Shown: positions 45,482 through 53,356 of the stretch, in pieces
Layout of the letters: every line of letters begins with the position of its first letter
Position numbering within the stretch: position 1 is the stretch's first letter
Origin: Candidatus Thioglobus sp.
GTDB lineage: Bacteria > Pseudomonadota > Gammaproteobacteria > PS1 > Pseudothioglobaceae
Direction of reading: 5' to 3'
NCBI GenBank assembly: GCA_028228555.1
Contig: JAOJBP010000003.1
Coordinates: 1-64,000 of the forward strand
Length of the DNA stretch: 64,000 nucleotides
The notes under the pieces: model-generated
Databases searched by the model: none
Seen by the model: only the letters and a program-made list of their open reading frames with translations
What the model was told of the DNA's origin: nothing
Translations under genes and position numbers: made by a program

Positions 45482-46255
45482 TTATTCGTCCTTACCTAAT
45501 GTTTGTTCAAGCTTTACAGTATTTTCTTTTTCTTGCTTTAATGCCCAAGAAGAAATATGACGTTTTTTACGTGCGTTATCAACCTGGTTTAGTGTTGGGC
45601 TAAAGAATACACCGGGTACATGTAACAATTTTGAAATTGGAAAAATGGCCAACAGCACAAACACCAAAAATAAATGCAATAAAAAATTTATTTCGGTTGG
45701 TAAATTAGTCCAATCAAAAACAACCAATCCAGAGGCAAAATCTTTAACCATTATTACGTCAGTATGGTTGTTGGTAAATGTCATTATGGCACCACTAACT
45801 CCAATAGTAATTAGCATTAGAAGCATCAAGTAGTCACTTGGTGCTGAAATATAACGAATGCGTGGTACAAAAATACGACGAACCAGCAATCCACCTAAAC
45901 CAATTATCATCGCGAATGCAGCGTATTTAAAAGGCTGTATTAGTAAAAATATTTCCGGTAAGTCACCAGGAATAAAGTAACGCAAGTGACGAACTAAAAC
46001 GAGTAGTAAGCCAAAATGGAATAAGAATCCGAAAAGCCAGATCCATTTGTTTGATCGGAAAAGACTTTCAAATAAAGTCACTTCACGGATCATTTTAAAA
46101 ATTGCACCTGTTTGTGTTAATGGGGTTGGTGCAATTGGAATTTTAAGTGGGACAGGCGTCATCCAAAATTGACGGATCTTTCTAGCCATACCCACGATAA
46201 AAATAAATAAGGAAATGTAAAATAAAGCGGTAAATATAATGCTTATTAATGACAT
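45482..46255 (-). CDS. dsrM: DsrM, cytochrome b-type membrane subunit
   Basis: The 257-residue NarI-like membrane protein carries heme b and accepts or donates quinone electrons for DsrK. Five to six hydrophobic segments are visible (for example SIIFTALFYISLFIFIVG, WIWLFGFLFHFGLLLVLV). Candidate heme-ligand histidines lie in LFHFG, VRHLRYF and NFLLHLFLVF. It starts 74 bases after dsrC, the longest gap in the operon apart from the promoter, and this gap holds a hairpin. Confidence 0.95.
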   Translation of the reverse strand: MSLISIIFTALFYISLFIFIVGMARKIRQFWMTPVPLKIPIAPTPLTQTGAIFKMIREVTLFESLFRSNKWIWLFGFLFHFGLLLVLVRHLRYFIPGDLPEIFLLIQPFKYAAFAMIIGLGGLLVRRIFVPRIRYISAPSDYLMLLMLITIGVSGAIMTFTNNHTDVIMVKDFASGLVVFDWTNLPTEINFLLHLFLVFVLLAIFPISKLLHVPGVFFSPTLNQVDNARKKRHISSWALKQEKENTVKLEQTLGKDE

Positions 46256-46282
46256 ATTGCTCTCAAACTAAATGTTTAAAAA

Positions 46283-46311
46283 TAAAAAACATCTGCATAA
46301 ATGCAGATGTT
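46283..46311 (-). terminator. Hairpin with T-tract between dsrC and dsrM (probable attenuator)
   Basis: On the minus strand, AACATCTGCA and TGCAGATGTT form a perfect 10-bp stem around a 4-base loop. It is followed at once by a run of T residues (plus-strand A-run 46284-46289). It lies in the dsrC-dsrM gap. Because dsrM-dsrR have no obvious separate promoter in the gap, the structure probably causes partial termination or RNA processing, or protects the 3' end of the dsrC message. Confidence 0.75.
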
Positions 46312-46329
46312 CAAATGATCTATACCGAA

Positions 46330-46674
46330 CTAGATACAACCAGTTGGCTTCGGAAGACCTGCAAACTTACAACCTTGCTTACCTGGACCATAAGGGAATA
46401 AAGTGTAAAGATATTTAGAGTTACCTTTATCTTTACCAAGTTTCTTACCAACTGCTTTAGTCAAAACACGAACAGCTGGTGCAATTTGATATTCTTCAAA
46501 ATAATCACGTAAAAGATTTAGGACTTCCCAACGTTCCGTATATAAATCAGCGTCTTCATTTTCTAAATCAATTTCATCAGTCTTTCCCATTTCAATTGCA
46601 ATTTCTCTTGTCCAATCTTTAAGATTTACCAAGAAACCCTCTTCGTCTACATCAACGCCACAAATTTGTGCCAT
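46330..46674 (-). CDS. dsrC: DsrC, sulfur carrier protein
   Basis: DsrC carries sulfur as persulfide or trisulfide between DsrEFH, DsrAB and DsrK. The 114-residue protein has the conserved C-terminal arm with both functional cysteines, Cys102 (KQGCKFAGLPKP) and the penultimate Cys113 (TGCI). It is therefore a true DsrC and not a TusE or RspA-type paralog lacking one of them. A hairpin follows the gene. Other dsrC copies elsewhere in the genome cannot be excluded. Confidence 0.97.
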   Translation of the reverse strand: MAQICGVDVDEEGFLVNLKDWTREIAIEMGKTDEIDLENEDADLYTERWEVLNLLRDYFEEYQIAPAVRVLTKAVGKKLGKDKGNSKYLYTLFPYGPGKQGCKFAGLPKPTGCI

Positions 46675-46700
46675 AGTTATACTCCTATTTATTAATTAAA

Positions 46701-46997
46701 TTAAACCCAAGAAACCGCAGTTCCGTGTTTAACAACTAGATCTACAAAACCTGCATAATCAACTAATTTGATATTATCTGCAAGCTTCGAAGAAATTCCT
46801 CTCGCCTCAACATCACCCTGAAGTGCAAATACGCGGCCTTGAGTCGCAAGATCAGCAATCATTGATGATTTAGTATTATTCGCCGCGTTAATCACACCAT
46901 CTTCAATAAATAATATGACACTTGAATCGTCAATTGTACTTAAACAAGATTGTAGTGAATTACGCTCGAAAGATGATTTATTTACTGTATGTAACAT
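46701..46997 (-). CDS. dsrH: DsrH, subunit of the DsrEFH sulfurtransferase
   Basis: The 98-residue TusB-like subunit starts MLHTVNKSSFERNSLQSCL and keeps Cys18, equivalent to the conserved DsrH cysteine. The GVINAANNTKS segment and the C-terminal SWV are typical. With DsrE and DsrF it forms the hexamer that passes sulfur from TusA to DsrC. Confidence 0.95.
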   Translation of the reverse strand: MLHTVNKSSFERNSLQSCLSTIDDSSVILFIEDGVINAANNTKSSMIADLATQGRVFALQGDVEARGISSKLADNIKLVDYAGFVDLVVKHGTAVSWV

Positions 46998-47009
46998 ATT
47001 AAACCTCTC

Positions 47010-47414
47010 TTAGAAACTCAAGCAAACGTCTTGATCAGACATAATTGCTTTAAGTTCATCATTAGTAACAACTTTTATAGAAGGTTTTTCTTCCCAGTCA
47101 TCATCTTCATCTTCATACACTAAAGGCATTAAATCAGACTCAGATAAACCTCTTTCCTCTAAAGATTCTTTAGAAACGTAAAGCTTATTGATATCATAAT
47201 CACCTAGAGCATGAAACGTTTTAGAAAAGTTTTTCATACCAATACCGTCTGTATTTTGACCTTCAACGATTTGATATACACCATCATCCATAAAAGCCAA
47301 GGATACATCTTGCTCAAAAGCAGCGGCAATTAACACAACTTCTAATGATTCAATTGCATACACCGTACCAAATGAAGATCGGCGATTTAAATACATAAAT
47401 TTCTTTGTAGCCAT
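47010..47414 (-). CDS. dsrF: DsrF, subunit of the DsrEFH sulfurtransferase
   Basis: The start is the ATG at 47414 (MATKKFMYLNRRSSFG), which has a GGAG site just upstream; an upstream in-frame TTG is unlikely. The 134-residue TusC-like subunit has the segments GTVYAIESLEVVLIAAAFEQ, VSLAFMDDGVYQI and a C-terminal LKAIMSDQDVCLSF. It begins 1 base after the dsrE stop. Confidence 0.95.
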   Translation of the reverse strand: MATKKFMYLNRRSSFGTVYAIESLEVVLIAAAFEQDVSLAFMDDGVYQIVEGQNTDGIGMKNFSKTFHALGDYDINKLYVSKESLEERGLSESDLMPLVYEDEDDDWEEKPSIKVVTNDELKAIMSDQDVCLSF

Positions 47415-47415
47415 C

Positions 47416-47817
47416 TTAATCTCCAAATACTACTAAACGATCACTCTGAATACCTGCTTCAATTAACTGGCCTAGGCCAGAAATTCTGAATGCAGGATGA
47501 AGGTTGTTTCCTTCAATTGAGTTCTTAGTTGCTTCTGATTCGTCAAGCATTCCTCGACGAAGTGCAGCAGCAATACAAACTACTAATTCAGGTTCACCAT
47601 CAGCATCTTTAATATTTAAAGAAGCCCAGTTATTTACAACATGGCGATCATCTTGTGGTGGGAAAGTAAAACGAGATGCGTTATTTACACCATCATGGTA
47701 GAAAAAAACACGCATAATCTCGTGGCCATTTTCAATTGCCGCTTTGGCAAATTGAAAAGCCGTATCAGAAGCTTGATGCTGGTACGGACCTTCGTTAACT
47801 TGAATTGCAAACTTCAT
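47416..47817 (-). CDS. dsrE: DsrE, active-site subunit of the DsrEFH sulfurtransferase
   Basis: The 133-residue TusD-like subunit has the sulfur-accepting cysteine Cys81 in ELVVCIAAALRRG, equivalent to Cys78 in A. vinosum, and the N-terminal NEGPYQHQASDTAFQFAKA. Presence of this cysteine and of dsrH/dsrF marks the sulfur-oxidising form of the pathway. It follows dsrB by 11 bases. Confidence 0.96.
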   Translation of the reverse strand: MKFAIQVNEGPYQHQASDTAFQFAKAAIENGHEIMRVFFYHDGVNNASRFTFPPQDDRHVVNNWASLNIKDADGEPELVVCIAAALRRGMLDESEATKNSIEGNNLHPAFRISGLGQLIEAGIQSDRLVVFGD

Positions 47818-47828
47818 CTTAAAATTCC

Positions 47829-48905
47829 TTAGAAGCGAATGTGTGCAGAAGAGTTAAGCTGGTGACGTGAACCTTTCCAATCATTGATATGGAATTTAGT
47901 AAACGGCAATCCAGTCTTCTGGAAGAATGCTGGCCAACCGATACGCTCAACCCACTCTCCAACTCTTTCCCAGTCACGTGCGTCTTCTTTATAAACGCTC
48001 AAGATGTTCTTAACAACTGCACCAACTTCCGGCCATCTTGGCGGATTGTTAGGTAGGTTAGAAGCAACTAGCTTATGGAATGAAGGCTTAGATCTCGCAT
48101 TAGAGTTCTTACCACCAATCCATAAAGCAATCTTAGAATGCTCAGGATCGTTAATCTGCATTGGAGGACAAGGTGGGAAACATGCACCACAACAGATACA
48201 TTTCTTCTCATCAACTTCTAAAGTAGGCTTACCATTTACCATTGCAGGACGAATCGCAGCAACTGGACAACGGGCAACAACTGTAGGACGCTCACAAACC
48301 ATAGATACTAAATCATGGTTAATCTTAGGCGGCTTAGTATGCTGGATGTTAAGTGCGATATCACCTTGACCACCACAGTTAATCTGACAACATGAAGTTG
48401 TCATATGAACACGGTTAGGCATCTCTTCACGAGTAAATTCTTCGTGCATCTCATCCATTAACGATTTAACAACACCAGAAGCATCAGTACCTGGAATATC
48501 ACAGTGTAACCAACCTTGAGTATGAGAAATCATTGTTACTGATGGGCCAGTACCACCGACTGGGAAGCCTGCTTCTGTCAATGCTGATACTAATGGTTCA
48601 ACTTTAGAACCGTCTGCAACCATGAATTCAACATTTGAGCGCATAGTGAAACGAACAAAGCCATCTGCATATTCATCAGCAATATCTGCTAATTTTTTAA
48701 TTGTATACACGTCCATTTGACGTGCCGTACCACAACGAACAGTGTAAATTTCTTCATTGTTCTTTGAAGTGTGTCGTAAAACACCGGCGCGAGGACGGTC
48801 ATGATATGCCCATTGACCATAATTACGGCGCATAGTTGGGTGCATGTATTGAATAGGATCTGGACATCCAGATTCGATAGGCATTCTAGGTGCTGCTTTA
48901 GCCAT
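47829..48905 (-). CDS. dsrB: Reverse-type dissimilatory sulfite reductase, beta subunit
   Basis: DsrB carries the active siroheme of the alpha2beta2 enzyme that oxidises DsrC-bound sulfur to sulfite. The 358-residue protein has the cluster-siroheme cysteines in MTTSCCQINCGG and VARCPVAAIRP, and a ferredoxin insert (KKCICCGACFPPCPPM). The C-terminal SSAHIRF end is typical. The oxidative direction is inferred from the DsrEFH and DsrL genes in the same operon. Confidence 0.97.
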   Translation of the reverse strand: MAKAAPRMPIESGCPDPIQYMHPTMRRNYGQWAYHDRPRAGVLRHTSKNNEEIYTVRCGTARQMDVYTIKKLADIADEYADGFVRFTMRSNVEFMVADGSKVEPLVSALTEAGFPVGGTGPSVTMISHTQGWLHCDIPGTDASGVVKSLMDEMHEEFTREEMPNRVHMTTSCCQINCGGQGDIALNIQHTKPPKINHDLVSMVCERPTVVARCPVAAIRPAMVNGKPTLEVDEKKCICCGACFPPCPPMQINDPEHSKIALWIGGKNSNARSKPSFHKLVASNLPNNPPRWPEVGAVVKNILSVYKEDARDWERVGEWVERIGWPAFFQKTGLPFTKFHINDWKGSRHQLNSSAHIRF

Positions 48906-48972
48906 TTTTTTACTCCTTGTTATGTAATCAGGTGAATTTAATCACCCAAAAATTATATTCTTTTATTGATTA

Positions 48973-50277
48973 TTAAGCGTTTGCTTCAGCTTTATTTTCA
49001 AACCATTTAACAGCTTCTTCGTCCCAATCATCCATACGAACGTATGAAGAAGTACGAGTTTCGTTAATCATGTTTGGATCTACTTTAATGCCAATACCTT
49101 CTAAGAAGTTAACAACACCAACACGTTCAATCATTTCACCTGTGCGTTCGTGCTCTAATGCATTTTCAGCAAAGAAGTCAACTACTTCGCCTGCTAAATC
49201 TTCGATTGCCTCTAGGTCATCAGCAGTATCCATCTTCATAAATGGAACAACAACAGAACCGAACAAATCACCGATCTTCAATGTACGCTTACCACCCATA
49301 ATAATCATAACGCCTTTATCATCACCAGTAGCTAAGATAGGCTCAACGTCGCCTTCAGAGATGTACTTATGAGTTAGTGGAGAAGTAACATTTAAACAAT
49401 GCATACACTTAACACAGTTTTTATTATCAATTGTTAGTGAGTTATCAGCATTTACTTTCATTGCTGAAGTAGGACAACGACCTGTAATATTATCAACTAC
49501 ATAGTCCATTCCTTTATCTTCAACCATTGCTTTCCATAAGTCTTGGTTGATTTTAATATCATCTCTCCAAGTACCGATAGTTGCGAAGTCTGCACGTTGT
49601 ACTGAGTTCATACAATCGTTAGCACAACCTGAAACTTTAAATTTCATTTTGTATGGTAATGCTGGACGGTGCATATCATCTAAGAATGCATTTACAAGTG
49701 TTCTAAGAACTGCTTGCTCATTTACATTTGACATTTCACAACGTGAAGCACCAACACAAGACATACCTGTGCGTACTGCTGGACCTGCACCACCTAAGTC
49801 AAAACCGTAATCATTAAACGTGTTAAAGATTGTTTGAGTTGTCTCTTCAGTAGCACCTTGTAACATGATGTCGCCTGACTGACCGTGGAATGCGATTAAG
49901 CCAGAACCACCGTTATCAGTAAACATATCACACATATCTCTTAAAAGAGTTGATGTGTAATGCATACCTGCTGGTGGTTGAATACGTAATGTGTGGAATT
50001 CGCCTGCAGCAGGGAATTTATAGTCACCATTGTCGTCTTTTAATTCGTTAAAACGTGGAATAATACCGCCACCATAACCGATAACACCAACTGTTCCACC
50101 TTTCCAATAACCTTTTTTAGTTACGTAAGATGTTTCAAGTGTACCTAATACATCACGTGCCATATCAGCACCTGCATGGGTATCGTTCGCTAGTCGCTTA
50201 AGACCTGTTACAAATGAAGGCCATGGACCGTTTTCCAACTCATCAAGGTTGGGTGTGTTATATAGCTCTTTTGCCAT
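48973..50277 (-). CDS. dsrA: Reverse-type dissimilatory sulfite reductase, alpha subunit
   Basis: The 434-residue DsrA has the siroheme/[4Fe-4S] ligands in GMSCVGASRCEMS (Cys174, Cys180) and KVSGCANDCMNS (Cys218, Cys222). A ferredoxin-type site is formed by Cys268, Cys288, Cys291 and Cys294. It is the first gene of the operon and starts after a 179-base regulatory gap. Sequence and operon order match oxidative-type dsr of purple sulfur bacteria and SUP05-like organisms. Confidence 0.98.
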   Translation of the reverse strand: MAKELYNTPNLDELENGPWPSFVTGLKRLANDTHAGADMARDVLGTLETSYVTKKGYWKGGTVGVIGYGGGIIPRFNELKDDNGDYKFPAAGEFHTLRIQPPAGMHYTSTLLRDMCDMFTDNGGSGLIAFHGQSGDIMLQGATEETTQTIFNTFNDYGFDLGGAGPAVRTGMSCVGASRCEMSNVNEQAVLRTLVNAFLDDMHRPALPYKMKFKVSGCANDCMNSVQRADFATIGTWRDDIKINQDLWKAMVEDKGMDYVVDNITGRCPTSAMKVNADNSLTIDNKNCVKCMHCLNVTSPLTHKYISEGDVEPILATGDDKGVMIIMGGKRTLKIGDLFGSVVVPFMKMDTADDLEAIEDLAGEVVDFFAENALEHERTGEMIERVGVVNFLEGIGIKVDPNMINETRTSSYVRMDDWDEEAVKWFENKAEANA

Positions 50278-50343
50278 TTTTGTTTCTCCAGTATATTAAT
50301 AAATCTCAGAAAACACAGTGTTTTAGAGATGTGAACGGGTCAA

Positions 50344-50386
50344 ATTATACTTAAATGCAAGGAAATACCACTGTTTTATAGTGATA
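50344..50386 (-). promoter_or_regulatory. Putative dsr operon promoter with overlapping inverted repeat
   Basis: On the minus strand a perfect TATAAT occupies 50349-50344, about 67-72 bases before the dsrA start. The -35 position reads AGTGGT, a poor match. It lies inside an inverted repeat, TATCACT (50386-50380) and AGTGGTA (50372-50366), with one mismatch and a 7-base spacer. The repeat centre would be near -39. A weak -35 replaced by a palindrome suggests an activator-dependent promoter; the protein is not identified. Confidence 0.4.
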
Positions 50387-50456
50387 TCTTCAGCTATCCC
50401 TTAGGGGGTATATATAAGTTTTTTAGATAAAAAGTCTACTCTGAGAAGAGTTTTTT

Positions 50457-51890
50457 TTAAGAGAGGTATTCATGAGTTCGCTTGGCAACACCGCGTCCTT
50501 CATCGATTGCCCAAACGACTAAAGACTGGCCACGACGACAATCGCCCGCAGTAAAGATGCCTTCTTGTGATGTTTGATATTGACCATAGTTAGCTTTGTA
50601 ATTACCTCGATCGTCTAATTCAATTTTCGCATCATCGCTGACATAATGCTCTGGTGACACAAAACCCATTGATAATAATACTAGCTGAGCTTCCCAAGTT
50701 TTTTCACTGCCAGAAATTTCAGTTAACTGACCATCATGGAACTCTACGTTTACAGTGATAAGGCCTGTTAAAGCACCATCTTTATCTTTAGTAAATGACT
50801 TAGTCATAAGTTGATATTGTCTCGGATCTTCACCAAAGGCTAATTTAGCCTCTGCATGTCCATAATCAACACGATAAATCAAAGGCCAAAGTGGCCATGG
50901 ATTGTTGTCTGAACGCTCAATAGGTGGCTGGCTCATCAACTCAAAATTAACCACAGACTTAGCGCCTTGGCGAATTGCTGTACCGATACAGTCAGTACCT
51001 GTATCACCACCACCAATAACAATAACATTCTTACCTTTGGCTGATAAATTTGAATCATCTGCAAGTCCAGTATCTAGCAAACTTTTCGTATTAGCAGTTA
51101 AATACTCCATTGCCCGATGGACGCCTTTGGCATCACGATTTTCAACAGGCAACTTTCTAGCTTCAGTAGCACCTGTTGTTAATATAACGGCATCAAAATC
51201 TTGTTGCAATGCTTGAATAGTAATATCCTTACCAACATTAACATTGGTAATAAATTCAATGCCGCAATCTTTCATGAGATTAACACGACGATCCACAACA
51301 TCTTTACCCAATTTCATATTTGGAATACCATACATTAATAAGCCACCAATGCGATCATCGCGCTCAAAAACACTAACACTATGCCCTAATTTATTAAGCT
51401 CGTCAGCTGCAGCTAAACCTGCAGGGCCAGAACCTATAATAGCTACTGATTTTCCTGTTTTAAATTCAGCATCGTATGGCTTAACCCATCCTTGTTCAAA
51501 ACCTTTATCGATAATCGCCTGTTCAATATTTTTAATAGTAACAGCAGGGTTGTTAATTCCAAGAACACAAGAGCCTTCACAAGGTGCTGGGCAAACACGT
51601 CCTGTAAATTCTGGAAAGTTGTTAGTTTTTAATAATCTAGATAAAGCTTCTTCCCACTTATCGTTATAGACAAGATCATTCCACTCAGGAATTAAATTGT
51701 TAATTGGACAGCCATTATCTGACTGGCAAAAAGGTACACCGCAATCCATACATCGAGCACCCTGTTCTTTTAGATGCGGCTCATCATGATCACCTGTAAA
51801 AATTTCACCATAATCCTTTAGTCGCAAATCAATCGGGCGATAAGCCTCTGTTTTTCTATCAAATTCTTTAAAGCCAGTTACCTTTCCCAT
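50457..51890 (-). CDS. gltD: Glutamate synthase, small (beta) subunit
   Basis: This NADPH-oxidising flavoprotein feeds electrons to GltB. The 477-residue protein has N-terminal cysteine clusters ([24 protein letters not shown]), an FAD site ([17 protein letters not shown]), an NADPH site ([20 protein letters not shown]) and the ending [23 protein letters not shown]. gltB is not adjacent, so either it is elsewhere or this acts as a GltD-like partner of another enzyme. It ends 180 bases before dsrA on the same strand; no strong terminator was seen. Confidence 0.95.
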   Translation of the reverse strand: MGKVTGFKEFDRKTEAYRPIDLRLKDYGEIFTGDHDEPHLKEQGARCMDCGVPFCQSDNGCPINNLIPEWNDLVYNDKWEEALSRLLKTNNFPEFTGRVCPAPCEGSCVLGINNPAVTIKNIEQAIIDKGFEQGWVKPYDAEFKTGKSVAIIGSGPAGLAAADELNKLGHSVSVFERDDRIGGLLMYGIPNMKLGKDVVDRRVNLMKDCGIEFITNVNVGKDITIQALQQDFDAVILTTGATEARKLPVENRDAKGVHRAMEYLTANTKSLLDTGLADDSNLSAKGKNVIVIGGGDTGTDCIGTAIRQGAKSVVNFELMSQPPIERSDNNPWPLWPLIYRVDYGHAEAKLAFGEDPRQYQLMTKSFTKDKDGALTGLITVNVEFHDGQLTEISGSEKTWEAQLVLLSMGFVSPEHYVSDDAKIELDDRGNYKANYGQYQTSQEGIFTAGDCRRGQSLVVWAIDEGRGVAKRTHEYLS

Positions 51891-51974
51891 TTCAAAAAAT
51901 GCATAAATATAAAGCTTTCAATTATGCCATATTTGCTCTAAAAATGCATCTATAAAAAAGATGGGATAGTTTGT

Positions 51975-52003
51975 TTGCCTGAAGCAATGTTTGACTGTAT
52001 AAT
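51975..52003 (+). promoter_or_regulatory. Probable rplS promoter
   Basis: A -35 box TTGCCT (51975-51980, four of six consensus bases) and a perfect -10 TATAAT (51998-52003) are separated by 17 bases. They lie 40 bases upstream of the rplS ATG. This is a standard sigma-70 arrangement. Confidence 0.6.
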
Positions 52004-52043
52004 TGCCTTTTTTTAAGAAACAAATATTTAAGGATAAGTTCAA

Positions 52044-52394
52044 ATGAATTTAATTGATCAAATTGAAAGTGAACAGCTTCGAGACGACATTCCTGCTTTT
52101 TCAGCAGGCGACACAATTATCGTACAAGTAAAGGTTCGTGAAGGTGATCGTGAAAGATTGCAGGCATTCGAAGGTGTTGTTATTGGTAAGAAAAATCGTG
52201 GAATTGGTTCAGCATTTACAGTGAGAAAAATGTCTCATGGTGAGGGCGTTGAAAGAGTTTTCCAAACACATTCTAAAATGATTGATTCTGTTGAAGTTAA
52301 GCGTCGTGGTAAAGTTCGTCAAGCGAAACTTTATTACCTTCGTGAACTTACTGGTAAGAAAGCAAGAATTAAAGAAAAATTGGCGACTAGATAA
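52044..52394 (+). CDS. rplS: Ribosomal protein L19
   Basis: L19 sits at the 30S-50S interface. The 116-residue protein starts [19 protein letters not shown] and has [41 protein letters not shown] and [18 protein letters not shown]. It has its own promoter and terminator; the usual rpsP-rimM-trmD neighbours are missing here. Confidence 0.98.
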   Translation: MNLIDQIESEQLRDDIPAFSAGDTIIVQVKVREGDRERLQAFEGVVIGKKNRGIGSAFTVRKMSHGEGVERVFQTHSKMIDSVEVKRRGKVRQAKLYYLRELTGKKARIKEKLATR

Positions 52395-52415
52395 GTTTCT
52401 CTACTTTTTCTTTCA

Positions 52416-52444
52416 AATACCGGCGTCTAGTCGGTATTTTTTTG
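52416..52444 (+). terminator. Rho-independent terminator after rplS
   Basis: AATACCG (52416-52422) and CGGTATT (52432-52438) form a 7-bp stem followed by a run of T residues. It separates rplS from xerD. Confidence 0.8.
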
Positions 52445-52458
52445 TCTAAAATTTAGAT

Positions 52459-53337
52459 ATGGAAAATAATATCCACCTTATTGAACAATTCCTCGATCAT
52501 TACTGGCTATCTTCAGGCGCCAGTAAAAATACCTTATCTGCATATCGATCTGATTTAATGCTATATTCGAAATGGTTAGATAAAATATCTATAGAAAGTT
52601 CTAGTGATACTAGTATTCTTAAATATTTTCAATATCGACAGATTAGCCCTTCTACTCAAGCGCGAATTCTTACTTGTTTTAGAATTTTTTATCAATATTT
52701 AGTATCTCAAAAACTTACAAGTATCAATCCAACGGCCAAGCTTCATCACCCAAAACAAGTACAAAAATTACCTGTTTTTTTAAGTATCAAGGAGGTTGAA
52801 AAACTTCTAGATGCACCTGACCAGAAAACCATTTTTGGTATGAGAGATCGAGCAATGCTAGAGCTTTTATACTCTTGCGGATTGCGTGTTACTGAACTTG
52901 TTAGCCTGGAATATCATCATATTAATATCAATGACGAATATATTCGAATTTTAGGCAAGGGAAATAAAGAACGATTCTTGCCAATGGGTGATTTAGCGAT
53001 AGAATACCTTTCTCAATATGAAAAAGAAGCTCGCCCATTTTTAATTAAAAAAGGTCAAACTGATGGATACTTCTTGTCTAATCGAGGCAGTAATATGAGT
53101 CGTCAAAATTTCTTTTACATGATTAAATCTTATGCTAAAAAAGCAGGAATTGACAAAACACTTTCTCCGCACAGCTTAAGACATGCATTTGCAACCCATT
53201 TAGTACAACAGGGTGCAGATCTAAGAAGTGTACAACTCATGCTTGGCCATAGTGATATTTCAACGACACAGATATATACTCACATTCAAAATGTCCAGCT
53301 GAAATCGCAACATAGCAAACATCACCCAAGAGGCTAA
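52459..53337 (+). CDS. xerD: Tyrosine recombinase XerD
   Basis: XerD resolves chromosome dimers at dif with XerC. The 292-residue protein has an N-terminal SAM-like DNA-binding domain (to about 105) and a catalytic domain with the full set Arg143 (SCGLRVTEL), Lys167, His238 and Arg241 (SPHSLRHAFATHL), His264 (LGHSDISTT) and Tyr273 (QIYTHI). The VQLMLGHSDISTTQIYTH end and lack of nearby mobile genes support XerD over a phage integrase. Confidence 0.93.
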   Translation: MENNIHLIEQFLDHYWLSSGASKNTLSAYRSDLMLYSKWLDKISIESSSDTSILKYFQYRQISPSTQARILTCFRIFYQYLVSQKLTSINPTAKLHHPKQVQKLPVFLSIKEVEKLLDAPDQKTIFGMRDRAMLELLYSCGLRVTELVSLEYHHININDEYIRILGKGNKERFLPMGDLAIEYLSQYEKEARPFLIKKGQTDGYFLSNRGSNMSRQNFFYMIKSYAKKAGIDKTLSPHSLRHAFATHLVQQGADLRSVQLMLGHSDISTTQIYTHIQNVQLKSQHSKHHPRG

Positions 53338-53356
53338 GTTTACTTATGATGTAGAC

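Noticed and set aside
51922-52116. Minus-strand open frame over the rplS start
   Set aside because: It is antisense to rplS and its promoter and has no plausible product.
52459-53337. Integrase of a mobile element
   Set aside because: The sequence is a full XerD with housekeeping neighbours; no attachment repeats, phage genes or transposases were seen.
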